In this document: one piece after another, positions 1 to 7,750 of the stretch | Position numbering within the stretch: position 1 is the stretch's first letter | How the letters are laid out: each line of letters opens with the position of its first letter | Source: Dyadobacter fermentans | GTDB taxonomy: Bacteria > Bacteroidota > Bacteroidia > Cytophagales > Spirosomataceae | Reading direction: 5' to 3' | Length of the DNA: 64,000 nucleotides | Assembly (NCBI RefSeq): GCF_019924045.1 | Contig: NZ_JAHXBN010000012.1 | Coordinates: 186,001-250,000, forward strand | The notes under the pieces: generated by a model | Databases searched by the model: none | What the model saw: only the letters and a program-made list of their open reading frames with translations | Told to the model about the DNA's origin: nothing | Translations under genes and position numbers: made by a program

Positions 1-1
1 C

Positions 2-3000
2 GGCGGCCTTTTTGTGCGTATGCCATGGAAAGAGGGCATCAAAGGCGCGGTGATGAATGCGGCCCGCCAGAAGAACGAAAAGGCCGAAGGGCAAGCCGCC
101 ATGTGGGTCGATATCGGCATGCAGGTCGAAGGCCGTAGCGACTTGGCGCACATTGCGATTCTGGACCATCCATCCAACAAAGGTTATCCGCAAACCTGGC
201 GCGTGGACGGCCAGCTGGGCGCGGGACCTGCACGCGCACGCAAAGGTGACTGGCATATTAAAAAAGGAGAAACCGAAATCATCAAGCATGAACTGGTCGT
301 TTATACGGGTGATTTCAAGGATGTTGAACTAAATAAAACTTTCGGCGAGTTCATCGGTAATACAGGGCAGTACAACACTACGGCCCTGTGGGCATTAGCG
401 CAGAAGGAGGGAAGGGAGGCCAAGTTCCTGAGCGCGCAGGAAGCGGTAGCCGCCATGACGGTCAAGGAAGGCTATCAGGTCAATGCATACGCTTCCGAAC
501 CGATGATGACCCAGCCGATGGCGTTCTGCTGGGACGACCGCGGTAGGATGTGGATCGCTGAGAACAAAGACTACGAATCGCGCGGCAAAGGCTTTTCCAA
601 CGCCGGTACCAGCCGCATTCTGATACTGGAAGATACCGATCACGATGGCGTGGCCGACAATAAAAAGGTATTTATGGAAGGCATTGCATTTCCGGCGGCA
701 TTGGCGGTCGGTTTTGGCGGGGTGTTCGTCGGAGCACCTCCTAACCTGCTTTTTGTACCCGATAAAAACGGCGACGACAAGGCCGATGTGGACGATATCG
801 AAGTCCGCCTGACGGGCTGGGGCATTCGCGACCGCCACGAAACGCTTAATAGCTTTCATTGGGGCCCGGATGGCTGGCTCTACGGCTTGCAGGGCTTCGC
901 GACGCCCTCCAAAGTGGGAAAGCCGGTTGGAAAAGGTAAACTATACCGGCATAATGATGCATTTCCCGAGAATATCGAGGTGGAGGACGGTGTCGATATC
1001 AATGGCGGCGTGTGGCGGTACCATCCTACGAAACGTACATTCGAGGTCGTGGCCCACGGTTTCAGTAATCCCTGGGGCATTGATTACGATGCAAAAGGGC
1101 AGCTGTTTATCACGGCCTGTGTGATCCCGCATTTGTGGCACGTGGTGCCGGGCGGGATTTACCACCGGCAGGGCGGGCAGCATTTCAATCCTTACGTGTA
1201 TAATGATATTAAAACCATTGCCGATCACAGCCACCGCTCGGCCCATGGCGGCGCACGTATTTACCTTTCCGATGCATTTCCGGCCTCGGAGCGCGGCAAG
1301 ATATTCATGGCCAACATCCACGAACACGGCATTCTTTCGGACCAGCTTGTGCCGAAAGGTTCGGGCTTTTCGGGCAAGCACAGCGACGATTTCCTGATGG
1401 CCAACAACGCCCAATGGGTCGGTTTCAGCATGGAAATAGGGCCGGAAGGAGGCATGTACATACTCGACTGGCATGACGCCGACATTTGCGGCTCCGATGT
1501 ATTAAACTCCGAAACCGGCCGGATTTTCAGGGTTATGCCTAAAAACTCCCTCGCCGAAAACTGGAAAGGCCGCTACGACGACCTCAACAAACTCTCGGAC
1601 GCAGAGCTCGCCGCATTGCAAACCAGCAAAAGTGAATGGCACGCACGCCGCGCCCGCGTGATTTTGCAAAGCAGGGCCGCGACAGGCAAGATTTCGCAAG
1701 ATGCGGTGGCAAAACTGAATGCATTATATCAATCCAAAGACAACGCCGACAACCGCCTTCGTGCCATGTGGGCCTTGAAAGTGACTGATAACCTGAGTAA
1801 CGCGGCATTGAAACAGGCGCTCTCCGATCCGGATACCCACGTGCGCGCCTGGGCGATCCAGTTCCTGTGCGAAGATGCGCAACCGGGAACGGACGTTACC
1901 GGGCAGTTTGCGCAAATGGCGGTAAGTGATCCGTCGCCTGTCGTGCGGCTATACCTGGCATCAGCCCTGCAACGACTGGATGCGAATGCGAAATGGGCTA
2001 TTGCCAAAGGCTTGCTTACACATGCAGAAGATGCGCAGGACCATAATCTTCCGAAGATGGTCTGGTTTGGGATCGAGCCGTTGGTGAAAGATAATACCGC
2101 CAAAGCGTTGGAACTGGCCGCGGGGAGTAAGATTCCGATGGTAACCCAGTTTATAGCCAGGAGATTGGTAGATGCAGACCAAATCAATACGCTGGTGGCA
2201 ACCGCCGGTAAATCGACGTTGAACAGGGTGGATATCCTGACGGGTATGCGGGACGGTCTCGAGGGCCGGACCGACATTAAAACACCCGAAAACTGGAATG
2301 CCGTTTATACTAAGTTGAAGCAAGCCGACAAACCCACCGCCCAACTTGCCGCCGACCTGGGCCGTCATTTCGGGGACACCGAATCCGCGAAAACTGCGTT
2401 GGCGACATTGAAAAACAAATCCGCCGCATTGGCAGAGCGCAAAAAGGCCCTTCAAGCTCTCGCCGCGCGCCAGCGCCCCGAGCTTGCGACTGAACTTCCG
2501 GCTCTGCTGAACGACAATGCATTGCGCCTCGACGCAATCCGTGCCGTAGCCGGATACGACAGCGAGCCGCTGGCCAGGCAGCTCATCGACGCCTATCCGA
2601 AATTCAATGCGCAGGAAAAATCAGAAGCCGTACAAACCCTTGCTTCCCGCTCGAAATCGGGCTGGCTCCTTACGCAAGCCATTTCGAAAAATATAATTCC
2701 TAAAAAGGATGTACCCACCTACGTCGCGCGCCAGCTCCGGCGTGTGGTCGGCAGCGGTTTCGTGGAAGTATGGGGGCCTATCGACCACGTCGCATTTGAC
2801 GAAAAAGCCTACAAAAAATACCGTACCCTGCTCTCCGACAAGGCCGTAGCCGACGCCAGCAAGGTCCAGGGGCGCCTCGTATTCCAGCGCACCTGCGCTC
2901 CCTGCCACAAGCTGTATGGCGAAGGAGGCATCATTGGTCCCGAGCTCACGGGCTCCAATCGTGCGAACCTCGACTACCTCCTGGGCAACATCCTCGACCC

Positions 3001-3292
3001 CAGCGGCGAAATTCAAGACGATTATAAAATGGTGGTGATCACCACCCGCGACGGGCGCACCTACGTAGGCAATGTTGCCAAAGAAACCGACCGGCAGCTC
3101 ACATTGCGCATCGTCGGCCAGGACGCCGTTCTAATCAACAAATCCGACATTCAAACCCGCGAGGTAACCCCATCATCGATGATGCCGACGGGACTGCTGG
3201 ATAATCTTTCCGAGAAGGAAGTCACAGAGCTGATCGCATATTTGCGGACCACCACGCAGGTACCACTGACCAAGACCAGCGGCGGAAAATAA
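2..3292 (+). CDS. DUF6807 / PVC-type dehydrogenase / HEAT / cytochrome c fusion (5' end cut off)
   Basis: This is the 3' part of a very large, probably secreted oxidoreductase. The frame is open to the left edge of the window, so the true start is missing. The first 110 or so visible residues resemble the end of a DUF6807 (PmoA-like) domain, with HPSNKGYPQTWRVDGQ and a GDW motif. Next comes the beta-propeller-like dehydrogenase domain common in Planctomycetes, Verrucomicrobia and Bacteroidota (MTQPMAFCWDDRGRMWIAEN, then NSFHWGPDGWLYG). An alpha-helical HEAT-like stretch follows. The C-terminal haem domain carries CAPCH at bases 2894-2908 and a distal Met region (SSMMPTG). Such proteins are thought to oxidise sugars or polyols in the periplasm and pass electrons to cytochrome c. 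The substrate cannot be read from the sequence. A strong hairpin follows the stop codon. Confidence 0.85.
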   Translation, partial: GGLFVRMPWKEGIKGAVMNAARQKNEKAEGQAAMWVDIGMQVEGRSDLAHIAILDHPSNKGYPQTWRVDGQLGAGPARARKGDWHIKKGETEIIKHELVVYTGDFKDVELNKTFGEFIGNTGQYNTTALWALAQKEGREAKFLSAQEAVAAMTVKEGYQVNAYASEPMMTQPMAFCWDDRGRMWIAENKDYESRGKGFSNAGTSRILILEDTDHDGVADNKKVFMEGIAFPAALAVGFGGVFVGAPPNLLFVPDKNGDDKADVDDIEVRLTGWGIRDRHETLNSFHWGPDGWLYGLQGFATPSKVGKPVGKGKLYRHNDAFPENIEVEDGVDINGGVWRYHPTKRTFEVVAHGFSNPWGIDYDAKGQLFITACVIPHLWHVVPGGIYHRQGGQHFNPYVYNDIKTIADHSHRSAHGGARIYLSDAFPASERGKIFMANIHEHGILSDQLVPKGSGFSGKHSDDFLMANNAQWVGFSMEIGPEGGMYILDWHDADICGSDVLNSETGRIFRVMPKNSLAENWKGRYDDLNKLSDAELAALQTSKSEWHARRARVILQSRAATGKISQDAVAKLNALYQSKDNADNRLRAMWALKVTDNLSNAALKQALSDPDTHVRAWAIQFLCEDAQPGTDVTGQFAQMAVSDPSPVVRLYLASALQRLDANAKWAIAKGLLTHAEDAQDHNLPKMVWFGIEPLVKDNTAKALELAAGSKIPMVTQFIARRLVDADQINTLVATAGKSTLNRVDILTGMRDGLEGRTDIKTPENWNAVYTKLKQADKPTAQLAADLGRHFGDTESAKTALATLKNKSAALAERKKALQALAARQRPELATELPALLNDNALRLDAIRAVAGYDSEPLARQLIDAYPKFNAQEKSEAVQTLASRSKSGWLLTQAISKNIIPKKDVPTYVARQLRRVVGSGFVEVWGPIDHVAFDEKAYKKYRTLLSDKAVADASKVQGRLVFQRTCAPCHKLYGEGGIIGPELTGSNRANLDYLLGNILDPSGEIQDDYKMVVITTRDGRTYVGNVAKETDRQLTLRIVGQDAVLINKSDIQTREVTPSSMMPTGLLDNLSEKEVTELIAYLRTTTQVPLTKTSGGK

Positions 3293-3300
3293 ACAACAAT

Positions 3301-3343
3301 GGCGCGAAGCTCCGGCTTCGTGCCGCCTATTCACAGGCCTCCG
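3301..3343. terminator. Two GC-rich hairpins between convergent genes
   Basis: Bases 3301-3310 and 3315-3324 form a 10-bp stem (one G-T pair) around a TCCG loop. A second small hairpin, GGCC-TCC-GGCC, follows near 3333-3343. They lie between the stop codons of two convergent genes and probably end transcription from both sides. There is no clear T-run, so the terminator call rests on stem strength and position. Confidence 0.55.
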
Positions 3344-3369
3344 GCCAGTCGGAAATGCGAAATCGCCTA

Positions 3370-3621
3370 CTATTCCTCATCCTCAACCCCTTCAAAATAA
3401 TTCAAAACCGTCATCAAGGGCAACGTGGTTTTATCCGCTGCGTTCGACATCTGAATCACCGCCCGGTCGATGGAGTTGGGATCGAACCCTGAGAAATAGC
3501 CTTCAATGACTTCGCCCGGCCGGAGTTGGTAGGAGATTGCTTTATTGAGGTATTTCGAAGCGCGTTTTTGCAGGCCGGTTAGTTGTGGGGCGGACATGTT
3601 GATATCAGTTTGCATGGTCAA
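3370..3621 (-). CDS. Small hypothetical protein, 83 aa
   Basis: I do not recognise a family. The protein is small, soluble and mildly acidic at its C-terminus, which ends in VEDEE. It has no signal peptide or membrane segment. The central part (YLNKAISYQLRPGEVIEGYF, then a hydrophobic strand) suggests a compact alpha/beta fold. An alternative start two codons downstream (MQTD) is equally possible. It lies 48 bp downstream of the YdeI-like gene on the same strand and converges with the large dehydrogenase. The frame is clean and its codon use matches the neighbours, so it is probably real. Confidence 0.6.
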   Translation of the reverse strand: MTMQTDINMSAPQLTGLQKRASKYLNKAISYQLRPGEVIEGYFSGFDPNSIDRAVIQMSNAADKTTLPLMTVLNYFEGVEDEE

Positions 3622-3669
3622 TGAATGCGGGCATTCTTGCTAGCAAAGGTATCAAAGGCGAAAAAAGTT

Positions 3670-4257
3670 TCAGCGCGGGTGATTCGCGCGTTCGTTGCGT
3701 GCGGCCATTTCCACCGATTGCATAATGCGTTTTTCGCGTGTTTCAGGCCTTTTTGCATTCAATATCCATTCCAGGATCAGTCTTTTGGAAGAAGGGGCGA
3801 ATCTGGCGAAGTTCTCAAATGCCTTCTGATTTGCGTCCAAAGCCTGCTGCAAGTCGTCGGGGATCACCGCATTGCCGGCAGTTTCGAGGGCGTCCCAGGC
3901 ACCCGTTTCCTTCGCAAGGTCGATCATCGCCTGGCCTTCGGGGCGCATCAGGCCCGCTTTGGTCATACGAGCGGCGCGCTCTTTGTTCACGATGCTCCAC
4001 TTGCTTTTCGGGTTACGTTTCGTGAATGTGAGGTAAAAGCTCTCTGTATCTCGTTTGATGGCCTTGCTATCGATCCAGCCGTAGCACAATGCGTGCTCGA
4101 TGGACTCTTTATAGCCGATACTGGGCGTCGGGCTGTCTTTATGGTAAATGATCAGAAATACAGCGTCCTTCTTCGTGCCATTTTTTGCCATCCAGGCGCG
4201 CCATTCTTCGCTACTTGGCGCGGTGATGGCCTCAATTCCGTTTTTAGTTTCCATCAA
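3670..4257 (-). CDS. YdeI/OmpD-associated family protein
   Basis: This 195-residue cytoplasmic protein has the hallmarks of the YdeI/OmpD-associated (bacteriocin-protection-like) family. These are an N-terminal W-RAWMAKNG segment, SIGYKESIEHALCYGWIDSK in the middle, SFYLTFTKRNPKSKWS, and a helical C-terminal half (WEWIL-type motif, ILEWILNAKRPETREKRI). Length agrees with the family. Members have been linked to resistance to cationic peptides and stress, but the molecular role is unclear. A good promoter lies directly upstream at 4283-4312. Confidence 0.85.
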   Translation of the reverse strand: MMETKNGIEAITAPSSEEWRAWMAKNGTKKDAVFLIIYHKDSPTPSIGYKESIEHALCYGWIDSKAIKRDTESFYLTFTKRNPKSKWSIVNKERAARMTKAGLMRPEGQAMIDLAKETGAWDALETAGNAVIPDDLQQALDANQKAFENFARFAPSSKRLILEWILNAKRPETREKRIMQSVEMAARNERANHPR

Positions 4258-4282
4258 TGCCTGGTTTGGTTTTAGGTTTATG

Positions 4283-4312
4283 CAAAACTAAATGGACCGC
4301 ATGACAGCCCAA
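4283..4312 (-). promoter_or_regulatory. Promoter, Bacteroidota -33/-7 type
   Basis: On the minus strand TTG (4310-4312) is followed after 19 bases by TAgtTTTG (4283-4290). This is an exact match to the TTG-N17-20-TAnnTTTG form used by the main sigma factor of Bacteroidota. It would give a short leader of about 20 bases before the ATG at 4257. Confidence 0.6.
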
Positions 4313-4448
4313 TGTCAGGAGGCTTTTTAGGATGGATAAAAAAGCTTGCCATTTGCTCAACCGTTTGAAAATTGGATTTGTTTTATTGGTCAGCAACTTA
4401 AATATTAGCCTTTCGAATCATAAATAGTGTTACTGTTGTTTTTCACAC

Positions 4449-5351
4449 ATGTTGGAAACTACCGTGGATAAAAAATTGAAGAAAAGATTACAAAAAATAT
4501 TTAATTGCTTGAATGTGTCCTCGCGGAATGGAGTGCAAGAGCGTTTTTTTCAAAGATACTTGGTAGTAAAGGAGATTTTTTCCAGGCAGATCATCCCCGA
4601 TCACTTGGTTGAATTAGATCAAGCATCAGCCTTGTTAAAGCTTTTGTCACCTCAGGATATTGATGCACTGTTGGATTTAGGTATGCATGAGGCATGCCTG
4701 GGAGAAGATATGTCCATTTTAAGCAATGCACTATTTTCTCGCAATAGGCTTGTTTATCACCGCAATCTTACTTTAGGGGCTGGGGCGGACCACAGCCGGC
4801 ATTTCCGAACCATAATTGAATGTTTTGCATGCAATGACATCCAATTGGTGGAGACTGTGTTTAGAGAGAATAATGAGTTGGCGAAAAATGGCAATACCTT
4901 CAACGTCTTGGGGATAAATCTTTTGATGTCGATTATTTGTAAGCGGGAGGACTGGTTGAGAGAAAGCCTGCTAAAAGCTGAGAAATATGAATCGGGAAGT
5001 AATAGCCAATTTGATCGCGCTGTTATAGGTCTGCTAGTTTGTATAGCCGACAAAAACGGATCGCAGTGCGAAGTACTTTTTTTAGAGATCATCAATCTCT
5101 ATGGAAGAACAAAGTGGCTTCATGAATTTCAAACACCCTCTTTAAAATTGTTTTCCCCGTTTATACATGGATTGCACAATTTTGCGCACTACGTGCTAGG
5201 TATTCAAATTCCTGTAAGAGAAGAACAAATTATTAATACTGCATTTTGGACGCAGTTCAGTGACTTTCATAAAGAGAATCATTTTAAATGTGCCATCCCA
5301 TTCATAACATTTGATGGAGAGCTATCTTTATTGAACCGAATTTATGACTAG
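4449..5351 (+). CDS. Unknown AT-rich orphan gene, 300 aa (possible immunity-type protein)
   Basis: I do not recognise this protein with confidence. It is almost entirely alpha-helical in appearance, soluble, with no signal peptide or membrane helix and several Cys and Trp residues. The gene is clearly more AT-rich than its neighbours, with many AAA, TTT and TTG codons. It stands alone behind an AT-rich leader, which points to horizontal acquisition. The long helical layout with ALFSRNRLVYHRN and a late HGLHNFAHYVLG segment recalls Imm49-like immunity proteins of polymorphic toxin systems. That is only a guess, as no toxin gene lies beside it. No mobile element remnants are visible. Confidence 0.65.
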   Translation: MLETTVDKKLKKRLQKIFNCLNVSSRNGVQERFFQRYLVVKEIFSRQIIPDHLVELDQASALLKLLSPQDIDALLDLGMHEACLGEDMSILSNALFSRNRLVYHRNLTLGAGADHSRHFRTIIECFACNDIQLVETVFRENNELAKNGNTFNVLGINLLMSIICKREDWLRESLLKAEKYESGSNSQFDRAVIGLLVCIADKNGSQCEVLFLEIINLYGRTKWLHEFQTPSLKLFSPFIHGLHNFAHYVLGIQIPVREEQIINTAFWTQFSDFHKENHFKCAIPFITFDGELSLLNRIYD

Positions 5352-5531
5352 AAATCAAATGGGAATATCTAATGCCGCTCGGTATCCGATTTCAGGTTTT
5401 GAGGGTCAAGCTTCTACAGGACCTGCGCCCTCCCTTTTTAATGAGCTGAATTTCAATAGTACAAAACCAGTATTTTATTGTAACGCGCCCGCTTTTGGTG
5501 TAAATTCATAACTCAACCAAAAACCAGAACT

Positions 5532-6656
5532 ATGCGCGCGTTTCAGAAACTGATTTTTGCTATTGTATTGTGTGTCAATGCGGTGGGGGCGTTTGCTGCC
5601 GAGCAGCCCGAGACTTTGAAAATAGGGGCCCAGGCTCCGGATTTTAACCTACTAGGCGTCGACGGCAAGCGGTATTCACTCAAAAGCTTTGCAGGCGCTG
5701 ATATTCTCGCGATCGTGTTTACCTGCAACCACTGCCCGACCGCACAGGCGTATGAGGAGCGTATCAAAAAGCTTACGGCTGATTATAAAGCCCAAAAGGT
5801 GGCTGTGGTGGCCATATCTTCCAACGACCCGAAGGCGATCCTGCTTGATGAGCTTGGTTACACCGATATGAGCGATACCTACGACGAAATGAAGATCCGG
5901 GCGAAGGATATGGCTTACAATTTTCCTTACCTCTACGACGGCGACGATCAAAAGATCGCATTGGCATACGGACCGGTTGCTACGCCGCATATTTTCATTT
6001 TCGATAAAGCCAGAAAGCTACAATACAACGGCCGGATCGACGACGTGGAGAAGCCTACGGGCACGCCGAAAAACCTGGACGCGAAAAACGCCATTGAAGC
6101 ATTGCTGGCCGGAAAACCGGTGCCCGTACCTACTACCAAGACGTTCGGCTGCTCGATGAAATGGGCGTCGAAAGAAGATAATGTGAAGAAAGAACAAACA
6201 GCCTGGGCGAAAGAGCCTGTGACGCTGGAAACGATCGACGAAGCCGGTTTGAAAGAACTGATCCAGAACAAATCGGACAAGTTGCGGCTCATTAATGTGT
6301 GGGCTACCTGGTGCGGGCCGTGTGTGACGGAGTTCCCGGACTTCATGGTGATGCACCACATGTACCGCCGCCGCGATTTTGAATTTATATCGATCAGCGC
6401 GGATAATCCCGATAAGAAAGACAAGGCACTGAAATTTCTGCAAGGCAAGTTTGCTTCCAACAAAAACTACATTTTCAATATCGAGGACAAATACAAGCTC
6501 ATCGAAGCGGTAGATTCGAAATGGCAGGGCGCTTTACCGTATACCATACTTGTAGAACCAGGCGGCAAGATCGTCTATTCGCAGCAAGGGCCGATCGACC
6601 CCGCGAAAATGAAGAAGCTGATCGTGGAGAACAAGTATGTCGGACGGTACTACTAA
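5532..6656 (+). CDS. Secreted protein with two thioredoxin-fold domains
   Basis: The 374-residue protein starts with a signal peptide (AIVLCVNAVGAFAA, cleavage near residue 23). Two thioredoxin folds follow. The first is AhpC/TSA-like (residues 25-185) and carries C65-NH-C68 where peroxiredoxins have their active Cys, a pattern common in Bacteroidota redoxin proteins. The second is TlpA/ResA-like (residues 220-374) with the classic W260-C261-GP-C264 motif and a later cis-Pro region (GALPYTILV). It probably reduces or relays electrons to periplasmic thiols. The next gene begins 28 bp downstream on the same strand, so the two are likely cotranscribed. The fused double-domain layout is unusual but the frame is intact. 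Confidence 0.88.
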   Translation: MRAFQKLIFAIVLCVNAVGAFAAEQPETLKIGAQAPDFNLLGVDGKRYSLKSFAGADILAIVFTCNHCPTAQAYEERIKKLTADYKAQKVAVVAISSNDPKAILLDELGYTDMSDTYDEMKIRAKDMAYNFPYLYDGDDQKIALAYGPVATPHIFIFDKARKLQYNGRIDDVEKPTGTPKNLDAKNAIEALLAGKPVPVPTTKTFGCSMKWASKEDNVKKEQTAWAKEPVTLETIDEAGLKELIQNKSDKLRLINVWATWCGPCVTEFPDFMVMHHMYRRRDFEFISISADNPDKKDKALKFLQGKFASNKNYIFNIEDKYKLIEAVDSKWQGALPYTILVEPGGKIVYSQQGPIDPAKMKKLIVENKYVGRYY

Positions 6657-6684
6657 ACCACATTTAAACAACCAATCTGACTTT

Positions 6685-7692
6685 ATGGAAGACCTGGACA
6701 TTTCAAGACGCCGTTTTCTGGGCACGTCGGCCCTTGCGGCGGCGGGTTTCGTGATGGCGCGCACGCCGATCTTCGGGGCACCAGCTTACATTAAAAAGCT
6801 CGGCAAACCCAATTCGCTGTTCAACGGCGTGCAGGTAGGGGCCATTACCTATTCATGGAGGAGCCTGCCCGGCAGCGCGGAGGATATTTTGAAATACTGC
6901 ATTGAAACCAATATCAGCGCCATCGAGCTGATGGGACCTACCGGCGAGTCGTTCGCAGGAGCGCCGGAAGCCCCGCCGCGCCCGAACCTCGCACCCGGCC
7001 CGGATGGCAAGCGCCCTGAAATGACGGACGAGCAAAAAGCCGTCCAAAAGGAGTATGCGACCAAGATGGCCGAATGGCGTGCGAAAGTGTCGATGGATAA
7101 GTTCGTACAGCTTCGCAAAATGTACAACAATGCCGGTGTGAGCATATACGGTTTCAAACCCAATGCATTGAATGCGAACAGTACCGATGCGGAAGTGGAT
7201 TACGCATTCCGTGCGGCGAAAGCATTAGGCGCTAACCAGGCGAATGTAGAGCTGCCGAACGATCCTGCGCAAACGAAGCGCCTCGGTGACATTGCCGCTA
7301 AAAACAAGGTTTATTGCGGCTATCATGGCCACACGCAGCAAACCCCGACCTGGTGGGATACCGCATTAAGTCAGTCGAAATACAATGCGATGAACTTCGA
7401 TATGGGGCATTATGTAGCTGCGGGCTTTGATCCGTTCCCGCTGCTCGAAGCGAAGCACGACCATATCGTGAGCATGCACGTGAAGGACCGCAAAAATAAA
7501 GAACACGGCGGTGCCAACGTGGTATGGGGCCAGGGCGACACGCCGATTGTCGCCGTCCTCGAAATGATGCGTGCCAAAAAATACAAGTTCCCTGCGACAA
7601 TCGAGCTCGAATATGAGATCCCGGCAGGTTCGGATGCATTGAAGGAAACTGCTAAATGCGTTGAATTCGCGCGCAAGGCGCTGGGCGCGTAA
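6685..7692 (+). CDS. Sugar phosphate isomerase/epimerase family protein (exported)
   Basis: This is a xylose-isomerase-like TIM barrel of 335 residues. It begins with a twin-arginine-type leader (SRRRFLGTSALAAAGFVMA). Barrel features include AITYSWRS, NISAIELMG, GVSIYGFKPN, YCGYHGH, NFDMGHYVAAG, HIVSMHVKDR and ATIELEY, matching the metal-binding Glu/Asp/His positions of the family. A proline-rich insertion (near residues 90-110) follows the second strand. An in-frame ATG at 6637 would overlap the previous gene. ATG 6685 puts the RR leader at the N-terminus and is preferred. Substrates of such exported members are mostly unknown, and inositol or keto-sugar derivatives are likely. Confidence 0.88.
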   Translation: MEDLDISRRRFLGTSALAAAGFVMARTPIFGAPAYIKKLGKPNSLFNGVQVGAITYSWRSLPGSAEDILKYCIETNISAIELMGPTGESFAGAPEAPPRPNLAPGPDGKRPEMTDEQKAVQKEYATKMAEWRAKVSMDKFVQLRKMYNNAGVSIYGFKPNALNANSTDAEVDYAFRAAKALGANQANVELPNDPAQTKRLGDIAAKNKVYCGYHGHTQQTPTWWDTALSQSKYNAMNFDMGHYVAAGFDPFPLLEAKHDHIVSMHVKDRKNKEHGGANVVWGQGDTPIVAVLEMMRAKKYKFPATIELEYEIPAGSDALKETAKCVEFARKALGA

Positions 7693-7711
7693 GTCAATTT
7701 GATATTCAATA

Positions 7712-7749
7712 CGTGTCGTGGAGCAATGTGTTTCACGACACGCGTTGTT
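7712..7749. terminator. Hairpin between convergent genes
   Basis: CGTGTCGTG (7712-7720) pairs with CACGACACG (7734-7742) around a 13-base loop, followed by CGTTGTTTT on the plus strand. It lies between the isomerase stop (7692) and the AraC end (7751), and probably ends transcription from the isomerase side. Confidence 0.65.
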
Positions 7750-7750
7750 T

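Noticed and set aside
3625-4275. 216-codon plus-strand frame opposite the YdeI-like gene
   Set aside because: The YdeI-like protein has clear family motifs and a matching promoter, and the opposite frame covers its complement only.
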